From positions 62,001-126,000 of the forward strand of contig JBGVOM010000048.1 of assembly GCA_045126515.1 (NCBI GenBank): DNA of 64,000 bases, read 5' to 3'. The translations under genes and the position numbers were made by a program. This document shows positions 25,423-33,197 of the stretch, in pieces (the first letter of the stretch is position 1; every line of letters starts with the position of its first letter). Origin of the DNA: RUG11237 sp045126515 (GTDB taxonomy: Bacteria; Bacillota; Clostridia; Lachnospirales; Lachnospiraceae). The notes under the pieces are model-generated. The model was not told the DNA's origin, searched no databases, and worked only from the letters and a program-made list of their open reading frames with translations.

Positions 25423-26409
25423 TTAATAAGTCACATCAGAATTTACTAAATTTGTTGGACGTTCGTTCTTTGACAACCGCTGCACCAAATGTTCTAAAGA
25501 ACGTCTTCTTCCTTCATAGAAAGAATCTTCTGACATAAATGCTGCATGAGGTGTTAAAATACAATTCTCCATCCCAAACAATTCGCTGCTCTCTGTCATT
25601 TCATCCTCAATAACATCTACAGCTGCTGCCTGAATCCATCTCTCCTGCAATGCCTTTACCAGAGCCTTTTCATCTACCACAGAGCCTCTGGCTGTGTTGA
25701 TAAAAAATGCAGTATCTTTCATTTTCTTAAACTGTTCTTCCCCCATCATATGATATGTTACACCCTCTATTAATGGACAGTGCATGGAAACAAAATCCGA
25801 CTTTTCTAACAGTTCATCTAAAGTTTCTGCCTTTTCGCATCCAAATTCTTTCAAATATTCTGCAGTTTTGGTAGGTGCATACACAAGAATGGTAAGCCCC
25901 ATTGCCTTTAACATGGGCACCATACGTTTTGGAATTTCTCCGAAAAATACCATTCCAAAAACTTTTCCCTGCATGCGGTAAGTTTTATAGCCCAACAGCG
26001 GATCCCATTTACCGGACTGAACCGTACGGTCAAAATATGTAATCTTTCTTGCTAGGTCAATGGCAAAGCCTACGGAATGCAACGCTACTTCATCTGCACA
26101 AAATCCAGGTATATTGGTTACACAGATATGGTGGTCGGTAGCCGCTGAAATATCCACATTATTATAGCCAATACTCTGCAAAGATACAATTTTTAATTTC
26201 GGACACATATCTATAACTTCTTTTGTAACCTTGTCATATTCTACCACCAGACCTTCTGCCCCACTGTCACGGACATACTCTCCGAAAGTCTTTTTATATT
26301 CTTTGTCCTTAATTTCAATAAGCTCGATATCCGTGATACCCCACTCTTGCAACAACTGCTTTTCATAATCTAAGGTATCGTCAATATTAAAATACAATAC
26401 TTTTGCCAT
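25423..26409 (-). CDS. D-2-hydroxyacid dehydrogenase-like protein with altered nucleotide motif
   Basis: A 328-residue protein of the NAD-dependent D-isomer 2-hydroxyacid dehydrogenase family, which reduces 2-oxo acids. Catalytic residues are in place: Arg in INTARGSVVDE, Glu in VDVIEDE, His in LTPHAAF. However, the Rossmann glycine motif, normally GxGxxG, reads FGMVFFGEIPKRM: the first Gly is Phe and the third is Pro. Cofactor binding may be changed or lost. It is the last gene of the ABC-transporter operon, 11 bp after the kinase-like gene. It may reduce the oxo acid formed from the imported amino acid. Confidence 0.88.
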   Translation of the reverse strand: MAKVLYFNIDDTLDYEKQLLQEWGITDIELIEIKDKEYKKTFGEYVRDSGAEGLVVEYDKVTKEVIDMCPKLKIVSLQSIGYNNVDISAATDHHICVTNIPGFCADEVALHSVGFAIDLARKITYFDRTVQSGKWDPLLGYKTYRMQGKVFGMVFFGEIPKRMVPMLKAMGLTILVYAPTKTAEYLKEFGCEKAETLDELLEKSDFVSMHCPLIEGVTYHMMGEEQFKKMKDTAFFINTARGSVVDEKALVKALQERWIQAAAVDVIEDEMTESSELFGMENCILTPHAAFMSEDSFYEGRRRSLEHLVQRLSKNERPTNLVNSDVTY

Positions 26410-26420
26410 CTTTTTCCCTC

Positions 26421-27035
26421 CTATGCTTCATTGTCTGATAAACAAAATCTTATTTTTACCATAGCTGCCAATGCCTCCGCCGTTCCGTTGATACCTAAAA
26501 TACTGCTGTTGATTAGCACGTCCTGATTATCCTGATTTTCCGGTACATAGCCGGCATAATGAAGGTGATATGCCTTTCTCGCCTTATCTACCTTTCGAAT
26601 CATTTTCTTTGCCGATTCCTGATCCATATGCAAAATATCTACACAATTCCGATAACGTTCCTCATACGGTGCATAAATATATACCCTAAGACAATTTTTC
26701 TCATTGCCCAGAATGTAATCCGCACACCGACCTACAATAATACAAGAACCCTTATCCGCCAAATCCCGTACGATTTTTGTCTGCTCATTAAAAATAGCAT
26801 CCTGCTGCTCTGTTGCCTCTGTTCCTAAAGGATAGCTCATAAAAGAGAAACGATTTTTGATACTTTCCTCATTATCTTTAATTACAGTAACTGGAAGTCC
26901 TAAATTTTTTGCAGTCTGTTCTACAATTTCACGGTCATAAAAATCAATATTTAATAATTCTGCCAAACGCTTGGCAATGGGACGTCCTAGACTTCCAAAC
27001 TGTCTTGATAATGTAATCACATAACGCTTTTCCAT
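26421..27035 (-). CDS. Cytidylate-kinase-like family protein
   Basis: A 204-residue P-loop protein of the cytidylate-kinase-like family found in clostridia. The start, YVITLSRQFGSLGRPIAKRLAELL, aligns with the family's ITISREFGSGG nucleotide-binding motif; later parts include FYDREIVEQTAKNLG, SCIIVGRCADYIL and the Arg/Lys-rich lid RKVDKARKAYHLHYAG. The natural substrate is unknown; these are not the housekeeping CMP kinase. The ATG at 27035 is preferred (GGAGGG 8-9 nt upstream). Embedded in the amino-acid uptake operon. Confidence 0.85.
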   Translation of the reverse strand: MEKRYVITLSRQFGSLGRPIAKRLAELLNIDFYDREIVEQTAKNLGLPVTVIKDNEESIKNRFSFMSYPLGTEATEQQDAIFNEQTKIVRDLADKGSCIIVGRCADYILGNEKNCLRVYIYAPYEERYRNCVDILHMDQESAKKMIRKVDKARKAYHLHYAGYVPENQDNQDVLINSSILGINGTAEALAAMVKIRFCLSDNEA

Positions 27036-27048
27036 ACTTTTCACCCTC

Positions 27049-28215
27049 CTACTCTGAAATACTTTCCATTAAAATTTTCTCTGCCAGTTCTTCTGTAAAA
27101 GTCACCGGATTCATCCACAATAAACGGTAACCCATGGTTCCTTTGATAATTTCCGGAAACATATTCTTTGTTACCTTCAGACAAGCAATGTTATCCGGTA
27201 TGCCAATCTGCTGATTCATCTCTACAATCTTTTCTCCTGCAACCTTTGCTGCTTCTTCTGTAGACATTTGACTGGTATCCACGCCTAAAAGTGATGCAAT
27301 ATCGGCGTATTTTTCTATAGCACCTATAAAATTGTATTTCATCACTTTCGGAAGAAGAATGGCATTGGTAATACCATGAGGCGTATGTGCAATTCCTCCC
27401 ATAGACTGAGAAATTCCGTGCACTGCACCAAGTCCACCATTTACAAAGGCAATTGCCGCCATGGAGCTTGCCTGTGCCATCATCATACGGCTTTCTAAAT
27501 TATCCGGCTCCTCCATTACTTCTGGAAGATACTTTCCAATCAATTCAATGGCACGTCTTGCATAAATATCACTAAATACACTGGAATTTTTTGAAGTATA
27601 AGCCTCAATGGCATGTGTCATGGCATCCATGCCTGTTCCGGCGGTAATCTTTGGCGGCATATCCTGCTGCATCATTGGATCTAAAATAGCTATCTTTGGC
27701 TGTAAAATCGGATGAGTACAAGATAACTTAATATGATTATCCGTGTCTTCAATCACACTAGAGGCCGTCACTTCAGAACCACTTCCTGCAGTAGTTGGAA
27801 TACAAATTAGCGGCAGTGATGGTGCTTTAGGAACTCTGCTTCCGCCAAAAAGATAATCCTTAATACTTCCTTCGTTATTTTTCAGCATACACACTGCCTT
27901 TGCAGTATCCATAGGACTTCCGCCCCCTACAGCTATCACCAATCCAAAGTTTTCACTTCGCACATATTCTGCCAGTTCATCTACCATTCCCATAGGCGGT
28001 TCCGGTATCACTTTTGAATACACTTCAAAAGAGATTCCCTGCACCTTCATAGCCTCCGTAAATGCCGAAAATGCATTACTTTTCGCCACATGACTTCCGG
28101 TAATCACCAAAATTTTTTCTGCTTCAAAGGCTTTCATCCATTGGTCCATATGCAAGGCTGCTCCTACACCAGTCACTAATTTTACTGGTGAAAAAAATTC
28201 AAATTCTGTCCTCAT
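27049..28215 (-). CDS. Iron-containing alcohol dehydrogenase
   Basis: A 388-residue group III alcohol dehydrogenase that interconverts alcohols and aldehydes with NAD(P)H. Seen: the dinucleotide-binding GGGSPMDTAKAVC, the IPTTAGSGSEVTASSVI signature, metal ligands in GTGMDAMTHAIEAY (Asp, His) and in VHGISQSMGGIAHTPHG (two His). Such enzymes often dispose of reducing power or process semialdehydes from amino-acid catabolism. It starts 3 bp after the permease gene stop with GAGGAGGG upstream, within the seven-gene operon. Confidence 0.93.
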   Translation of the reverse strand: MRTEFEFFSPVKLVTGVGAALHMDQWMKAFEAEKILVITGSHVAKSNAFSAFTEAMKVQGISFEVYSKVIPEPPMGMVDELAEYVRSENFGLVIAVGGGSPMDTAKAVCMLKNNEGSIKDYLFGGSRVPKAPSLPLICIPTTAGSGSEVTASSVIEDTDNHIKLSCTHPILQPKIAILDPMMQQDMPPKITAGTGMDAMTHAIEAYTSKNSSVFSDIYARRAIELIGKYLPEVMEEPDNLESRMMMAQASSMAAIAFVNGGLGAVHGISQSMGGIAHTPHGITNAILLPKVMKYNFIGAIEKYADIASLLGVDTSQMSTEEAAKVAGEKIVEMNQQIGIPDNIACLKVTKNMFPEIIKGTMGYRLLWMNPVTFTEELAEKILMESISE

Positions 28216-28218
28216 TTT

Positions 28219-28986
28219 CTATCTGCCCTCCTCTGCCAAAGTTCCTGCCTGTAATGATTTAAATTTAAAAGCAAACTTTTTCTTTCTGACCACTGTACCG
28301 CCAGGCTGTAAATATCTTCCCATCCGCTTTTCCAGCAAACGGAATAACTGCTCAAAGATTACAAACACAGCCCAGTAAAGCAGTGCACATGCCGTATAAG
28401 TAACTAAAAAATTTTGATTTAAGGTAGCAAAATTTCTTGCAACTCCCATCATTTCCATAATCGTAACCATACATGCTAAAGAGGTTGCCTTTAATACATT
28501 AACAAAATGATTTCCAAAGTTTGGAATAGCTATCACCACAAACTGGGGAATAATAATCCTTGTCATTGTCTGCCATTTAGTAAAACCAAAAGCCTCACAA
28601 GCTTCCCACTGTCCCTTAGGCACCGTATCCATAGCTGTTACAATCATGTCACACATATATGGAGCATAAGATAATGCTATGGCAATTACTGCAAATGCAA
28701 AGGTTGGCGGTTTGCGGATATCATAAGTAAATTGTAATACTGTTGCCAGTGTTCCCATGATATCATCCATTGCTGAATTAAACATATATAAAAATACAAG
28801 AATAGGAATTCCTTTTAAAAAGGAATTAAGTACAGAAAAGATTATATTAACAATTCGAAATCTACACATCACACCTAGACTGAGCAAAATACCGCCTACC
28901 AATGCCAAAAGAATAGAGTCTATGGTCAAACCAAGAGTTGTTGGTAAGCCGATAAGTATTTTTTCAAAACACGTCATAATATACAT
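28219..28986 (-). CDS. Amino-acid ABC transporter permease (HisM/GlnP family)
   Basis: A 255-residue inner-membrane permease with five or six helices. The EAA-type coupling motif is ACEAFGFTKWQTMTRIIIPQ, and the N-terminal GLPTTLGLTIDSILLALVGG is typical of polar amino-acid permeases. It pairs with the permease encoded 12 bp upstream, the binding protein and the ATPase. It is the second permease of the set; both together form the channel. Confidence 0.93.
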   Translation of the reverse strand: MYIMTCFEKILIGLPTTLGLTIDSILLALVGGILLSLGVMCRFRIVNIIFSVLNSFLKGIPILVFLYMFNSAMDDIMGTLATVLQFTYDIRKPPTFAFAVIAIALSYAPYMCDMIVTAMDTVPKGQWEACEAFGFTKWQTMTRIIIPQFVVIAIPNFGNHFVNVLKATSLACMVTIMEMMGVARNFATLNQNFLVTYTACALLYWAVFVIFEQLFRLLEKRMGRYLQPGGTVVRKKKFAFKFKSLQAGTLAEEGR

Positions 28987-28998
28987 AACTGATTCCTC

Positions 28999-29730
28999 CT
29001 AACCTCTGGCACCAAACAGGCTGTGCTTTTTGCTTATGGAATTTCCACGGTTTAATCTTGTGGTAGCCACATTGGAAACACTTATAATAAGCAATCCAAT
29101 CAACCAGAACAGTACTGCTACCGTCATATATAGTTCCATCTGTCCAACACCATAATTATTTTTAGCAAGCTGGCTGGCACGTCCTAATATGTCATACACG
29201 CCGATGACTGCTGCTATAGAAGTGTTTTTCATTAATTCCAGTGACATATTTGTCAGATTCGGAAGGGCGGTAGCTGCCCCCTGAGGCAGAATTACCCTCC
29301 GAAAAATCTGAACTTTTCCCATACCAAGGCTCTGTGCCGCCTCTATCTGCCTATAATCCAACGAAATATAAGCGGAACGATAAATTTCTGCAAAGAATGC
29401 TGCCATATTCAGCGAAAAAGCAACAATTGCATAAATGGATGGACTCCATGAGCCAGTGTCAATGCCATGGTCGTTGGCAAAAAGCGGAACCATTATAAAC
29501 ACCAGCAAAATCTGCACCATCATTGGAGTTCCACGCATAAAGGAAATAAATATACTGGATAATGCTTTTGCTATTCTATTTTTTCCAATCTTAGCCCAGA
29601 CTAAGAAAAATCCTAAAATTACTGCTATGAAAACAGATACAAATAATAGATAAAATGTGGTTGGCAGTGCCTTCAATAATGCCGGCAGATAGTGCCAGAT
29701 AATCTGTAATGATTCCGCCATTGTGCTCAC
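28999..29730 (-). CDS. Amino-acid ABC transporter permease (HisM/GlnP family)
   Basis: A 243-residue permease with the N-terminal LPALLKALPTTFYLLFVSVF, the SFMRGTPMMVQILL motif and the coupling sequence AAQSLGMGKVQIFRRVILPQ. These are hallmarks of the HisMQ family of polar amino-acid importers. Partner permease, binding protein and ATPase are in the same operon. Substrate is not predictable beyond a polar amino acid or a derivative. Confidence 0.93.
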   Translation of the reverse strand: MSTMAESLQIIWHYLPALLKALPTTFYLLFVSVFIAVILGFFLVWAKIGKNRIAKALSSIFISFMRGTPMMVQILLVFIMVPLFANDHGIDTGSWSPSIYAIVAFSLNMAAFFAEIYRSAYISLDYRQIEAAQSLGMGKVQIFRRVILPQGAATALPNLTNMSLELMKNTSIAAVIGVYDILGRASQLAKNNYGVGQMELYMTVAVLFWLIGLLIISVSNVATTRLNRGNSISKKHSLFGARG

Positions 29731-29755
29731 CTCCGATTTTGCTTACACACGATTG

Positions 29756-30754
29756 TTATTCTGTATACCAGTCTGCCTGTTCTGCCGAATAATTTGCATA
29801 ATCAAACAGGGAATTAGTATCTTCTGCTACCTTAAAGTAGTCTTTTCCCAACCATTTTTCTGATAATTCTTTTAAAGTTCCATCTGCATATAACTCACAG
29901 GTTGCCTGATTGATTGCTTCTCTTAAATCCGTAAGATTGCTGTTGATTACAGCTACGCAACTTGCTGTTGTAATTGGTTCTGAACAGAAACTGCTGTCTG
30001 CTAAACTAGGATCTGCGGCAATCAAATCGTTATACATAGTTTCTCCGCCAAACCAGCAGTCATATCTTCCCTTAATTACATCCTGCAGACCATCCAGATA
30101 TGGAATATATTCTGAAGTTGGATCCTGTGTATATTTTACATCCGGATATTCTCCTGCCATCTGATTTAATACAATAGAAAGACCATCGTTTGGTGGGTTT
30201 GGTACTAAAACTTTGCCATCTAATTCTTCAAAAGAAGTAAAACTATCTTCCGTTCTGGATACTAAATTTACTGGATAATATGATTCCGGAATACTAAGAA
30301 TATAATTTTCCATTCTGGCAGGTGTTACAAAATGAGCAGATGCTGAAAATGCATAAGTTCCTGCCTGAATTGCCGCTGCAGCAGCATCCGGACTGACAGA
30401 CACATATTTGAACGTATAATTCTCTAATTTTTCATCTACTGCCAGCATCCACTCATAATCATATCCCTGCATTGCACCGGTTTCATCGGTATAAGTATAT
30501 GGTGCCATTCCGTCTAAGACTGCTACGGTTACTTCGTAAGTACCATCTCCGTTATCTTTCACTCCAGCAATACTTGTCTCAGAGGAAGTTGTATTTTCTG
30601 ATTCCGCATTTTCTGATGTATCTGTGGTTTCTGTAGTTTCCTGAGTTCCCGTGGTTTCCGCATTCGAACCTCCACAACCTGTCAATACTCCTGCAACCAT
30701 CATTGCTGCTACTGTCATTGTTGCAATTTTCTTACTAACTGTTCTCTTTCTCAT
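29756..30754 (-). CDS. Amino-acid ABC transporter substrate-binding lipoprotein
   Basis: A 332-residue lipoprotein that captures the substrate outside the cell. The signal peptide ends in the lipobox VLTGC (Cys27), followed by a Thr/Ser/Glu-rich spacer (to about 65). The body is a family 3 solute-binding fold: MAPYTYTDETGAMQGYDYEWM, the VSPDAAAAAIQAGTYAFS region, and the C-terminal LREAINQATCELYADGTLKELSEKWLG (read in parts). It sits between the ATPase and permease genes. GGAGG precedes the ATG at 30754. Confidence 0.94.
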   Translation of the reverse strand: MRKRTVSKKIATMTVAAMMVAGVLTGCGGSNAETTGTQETTETTDTSENAESENTTSSETSIAGVKDNGDGTYEVTVAVLDGMAPYTYTDETGAMQGYDYEWMLAVDEKLENYTFKYVSVSPDAAAAAIQAGTYAFSASAHFVTPARMENYILSIPESYYPVNLVSRTEDSFTSFEELDGKVLVPNPPNDGLSIVLNQMAGEYPDVKYTQDPTSEYIPYLDGLQDVIKGRYDCWFGGETMYNDLIAADPSLADSSFCSEPITTASCVAVINSNLTDLREAINQATCELYADGTLKELSEKWLGKDYFKVAEDTNSLFDYANYSAEQADWYTE

Positions 30755-30805
30755 ATTGATTACCTCCTTGTTGTGATACTCTTAGTTGCCTATGTCAAAT
30801 CATCC

Positions 30806-31558
30806 TTAACTATTAATACGGGACAAAAATTCCTTTGTTCTGTCCTGTTTTGGATGATCAATGACCTCTTCTGGTGTGCCGTCTTCTACTACTACACCGC
30901 CTTCCATAAAAATTACTCTGGTAGCAGCTTCTTTGGCAAACGCAATTTCGTGGGTAACTATAATCATGGTAATTCCTGTTTTAGCTACCTGTCTTATACT
31001 TTCTAACACTTCTCCTACTAACTCAGGATCTAACGCTGAGGTAGGTTCATCAAACAATAACAAATCCGGTTCCATTACCAGTGCCCTGGCAATTCCCACG
31101 CGCTGCTGCTGCCCCCCAGATAACTGGGATGGGTAAAAATCTCTTTTATTCAGCAATCCCACAGATTCTAAAGCGGCTGCCGCCTTTTCCTCTGCCTGTT
31201 TTTTCTTCATTCCCTTTACTACTACCAGGCCTTCCATGACATTTTCAATAGCTGTCCTATTTCGGAATAAGTTATATTGCTGAAATACCATTGCCGTCTT
31301 TCGGCGCAAGGTACGGATTTTTGCCTGCTTTTTTTCTTTTGCATCTACTGTGTAAGAATTTACAGTAATGCTTCCTTCATCTGCCTGCTCTAAAAAGTTG
31401 ATACAACGCAACATGGTGGTTTTTCCGGAGCCGCTGGGTCCTAAGACTACTACGATTTCTCCTTTTTTCACATCAATATTTACACCATTTAACACATTGT
31501 TATCGCCAAATCGCTTGTATACATTTTTGATGGATAACATCATTTCATTTCCCGGCAT
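30806..31558 (-). CDS. Amino-acid ABC transporter ATP-binding protein (GlnQ type)
   Basis: The 250-residue ATPase of the amino-acid importer. Walker A VVVLGPSGSGKTTML, Q-loop VFQQYNLFRNRTAIENVM, signature LSGGQQQRVGIARA, Walker B LLLFDEPTSALDPELV, and H-loop VTHEIAFAKEA all fit the GlnQ/HisP family. It is the first gene of the seven-gene minus-strand operon. AGGAGGG lies 8 nt before the ATG at 31558. Confidence 0.95.
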   Translation of the reverse strand: MPGNEMMLSIKNVYKRFGDNNVLNGVNIDVKKGEIVVVLGPSGSGKTTMLRCINFLEQADEGSITVNSYTVDAKEKKQAKIRTLRRKTAMVFQQYNLFRNRTAIENVMEGLVVVKGMKKKQAEEKAAAALESVGLLNKRDFYPSQLSGGQQQRVGIARALVMEPDLLLFDEPTSALDPELVGEVLESIRQVAKTGITMIIVTHEIAFAKEAATRVIFMEGGVVVEDGTPEEVIDHPKQDRTKEFLSRINS

Positions 31559-31592
31559 CTTGGATCCCTCCTATTATTTCTGCTGATTGTTT

Positions 31593-31640
31593 TCAAATAA
31601 AAAGCGCTATTTCCATCTTTGAAAACAGCGCCTTTGCTTC
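31593..31640 (-). terminator. Terminator-like hairpin in the leader of the amino-acid operon (possible attenuator)
   Basis: On the minus strand AAGGCGCT pairs with AGCGCTTT around an inner TTTC/GAAA helix, then TTTTTATTT follows. It lies downstream of the operon's own promoter and about 40 nt before the first ribosome-binding site, so it must be read through for expression. A controlled attenuator is the natural reading; no known riboswitch consensus was recognised in the ~70-nt leader. Confidence 0.65.
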
Positions 31641-31683
31641 GAAATAATTATATTGTTGTTACTTCAGCCTTACCTGATATGAC

Positions 31684-31694
31684 TGGTCTAACCA
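31684..31694. promoter_or_regulatory. GntR/FadR-type operator TGGTCTAACCA
   Basis: TGGT-CTA-ACCA is a perfect TGGTNNNACCA palindrome, the classical site of FadR/PdhR-type GntR regulators. It lies about 14-24 bp downstream of the predicted start site, a repressing position. Two FCD-type GntR proteins are encoded nearby (24621 and 18458). Confidence 0.7.
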
Positions 31695-31713
31695 CTTGGC
31701 TTGAATTGAGATG

Positions 31714-31742
31714 ACTATAGCACGATTATTTTTACTTGTCAA
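31714..31742 (-). promoter_or_regulatory. Sigma-A promoter of the seven-gene amino-acid operon
   Basis: Minus strand TTGACA (31742-31737), 17 bp, TATAGT (31719-31714). It is about 155 bp upstream of the ATPase ATG and gives a long leader that contains the GntR site and the hairpin. Confidence 0.85.
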
Positions 31743-31769
31743 CTACAAATTTTTATTTTTTGATATTGC

Positions 31770-31996
31770 AGTTCAGACTTTTGAGTTGGCAGGACGCTCA
31801 TAAGAGAGGACAATTTTTCCCTGGAAGGCAGAGGCAACACGAATGCGAAATCCACTGTTTACGAAGACTTAGACGCAACGGCTGTCCGGAACGGCTTAGT
31901 CGTAGTTAACAGTTAGCTTTCAGCAACGTTGCCTCTGCCTGGCTGAGAAGAATTGGTATTGCCTATGAGCGTCCGTTCCACCCCTAAGTTCAAACC
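31770..31996. repeat. Intergenic palindromic repeat, copy C
   Basis: A diverged member of the palindrome family. The outer arms are GGACGCTCATA (31792-31802) and TATGAGCGTCC (31964-31974); further in, GGCAGAGGCAAC (31827-31838) pairs with GTTGCCTCTGCC and AACTGTTA-like central arms follow. The outermost bases (GTTCAGACTTTTGAGTTGG left, CCACCCCTAAGTTCAAACC right) are weakly inverted. It fills the gap between the LysR stop codon (4 bp away) and the amino-acid operon promoter. Confidence 0.75.
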
Positions 31997-31999
31997 ACA

Positions 32000-32896
32000 C
32001 TATTTATGGTGCAGCACTTCGTCAAAAATCCTCCCCATATGTTCTCTGGAAAAATCTACGAAGGTTTTGGCTGCCGGAGACAAATCGCTGTAGCGACGCA
32101 TTCCGACACCTAGTGAACGATAATATGCCGGGTTGATTGGTAAAGTTTTTACTTTCTTTTCGGTGCCGGTGACAATTAATTCTGTCAGGATGCTTACTCC
32201 CAGATGTCCTTCTACCATTGCCAGTATGGTATGATCATCTAGAACAGAGTAGTGAAAATTTGGCGTGATTCCGGAACATTCCAGTGCATTATGAATATCT
32301 ATGTCATTTCCTGCGGCAGATATGATAAAGGGCTGATTTTCAAACTTATCCATATCGAATACACCATATCCTTCGGTAAGATAATCTTCCGGCAATACTG
32401 CAACCAGTGGATCTTCTCCAAAGGCAAAAAAGTCCATTGTCCTTGCATAGGGACGGCTAAAAAAAGCGAAGTCAATCATATTGTTGTCCATCCATTCCAG
32501 TATATTATCCGCTCCCCCTTCTCTAATATCAATTTCAATTCCCGGATGTGCCCCCTTAAACTCCCGCAAAAGTTTCGGCAGTAAATGAATGGCAATACTA
32601 GAATATGCCCCAATGGTTACTTTCCCATACTCTAATCCCTTAATGGAATAAATGGTCTGCTCTAATTTCTCATTGGCAGCCATAATCTCTCGGATGCGCG
32701 GCAGCAGCAATTCTGCCGCCGGCGTTAAAGTTACTCCGTACTTCTCTCGAAACACCACCGGAAAACCCAGTTCCTTTTCCATGCTCTTCAAAATATGACT
32801 GGCTCCAGGCTGAGAGTATCCTAATCTCTCTGCAGTGCGGGTTATATTTTTCGTTTCGGCTAAATCTAGTAGTAGTTCATATTTGTTTAAGTCCAT
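32000..32896 (-). CDS. LysR-family transcription regulator
   Basis: A 298-residue LysR regulator. The N-terminal winged helix reads MDLNKYELLLDLAETKNITRTAERLGYSQPGASHILKSMEKELG in sequence, with FREKYGVTLTPAAELLLPR after it; the rest is a two-lobed ligand domain beginning YGKVTIGAYSSIAIHLLP. The start at 32896 has AAAGGAGC upstream; the longer frame to 32971 lacks one. It is divergent from the aminotransferase operon at 33198, the usual arrangement for a LysR activator and its target. The ligand would be the operon's substrate or product. Confidence 0.92.
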   Translation of the reverse strand: MDLNKYELLLDLAETKNITRTAERLGYSQPGASHILKSMEKELGFPVVFREKYGVTLTPAAELLLPRIREIMAANEKLEQTIYSIKGLEYGKVTIGAYSSIAIHLLPKLLREFKGAHPGIEIDIREGGADNILEWMDNNMIDFAFFSRPYARTMDFFAFGEDPLVAVLPEDYLTEGYGVFDMDKFENQPFIISAAGNDIDIHNALECSGITPNFHYSVLDDHTILAMVEGHLGVSILTELIVTGTEKKVKTLPINPAYYRSLGVGMRRYSDLSPAAKTFVDFSREHMGRIFDEVLHHK

Positions 32897-32949
32897 GTTG
32901 GTTGCTCCTTTCAAAATCATTTGTATTAACGAGGGATTGGTGGTAAGAA

Positions 32950-32983
32950 GGACGCTCATAAGCGGGAGCACTTATGAGCGTCC
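32950..32983. repeat. Minimal palindrome, copy D of the GGACGCTCATAAG family
   Basis: GGACGCTCATAAG (32950-32962) pairs perfectly with CTTATGAGCGTCC (32971-32983) around an 8-nt loop. Partial outer pairing (GGGATTGGT with ACCAAT...TCCC) surrounds it. It looks like the two ends of a longer copy with the middle deleted. It lies between the divergent LysR and aminotransferase genes, without a U-tract. Confidence 0.85.
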
Positions 32984-33125
32984 CTCAACCAATAGTTCCC
33001 CCGTAACCAGAATATTTCTACACCACGCTTTCTGCAATATTCCCTCCCCTATATCCTACCCAACCACTCCCCCAATGTCAATCTAGGTATTCGTTTTTTT
33101 TATGTCTGACATACCATTTCTGAAG

Positions 33126-33154
33126 TTTACTTATGTCTTGTAATCAAGTATGAT
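33126..33154 (+). promoter_or_regulatory. Probable promoter of the aminotransferase/dehydrogenase operon
   Basis: TTTACT (33126-33131), 17 bp, TATGAT (33149-33154), 44 bp before the ATG. The weak -35 fits activation by the divergent LysR protein. CTTGTAATCAAG (33138-33149) is an imperfect palindrome in the spacer and may be part of a LysR site. Confidence 0.55.
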
Positions 33155-33197
33155 AACCCCAACAAGCAACAGCACAACAAAAAAGGAGGACAAGCTT

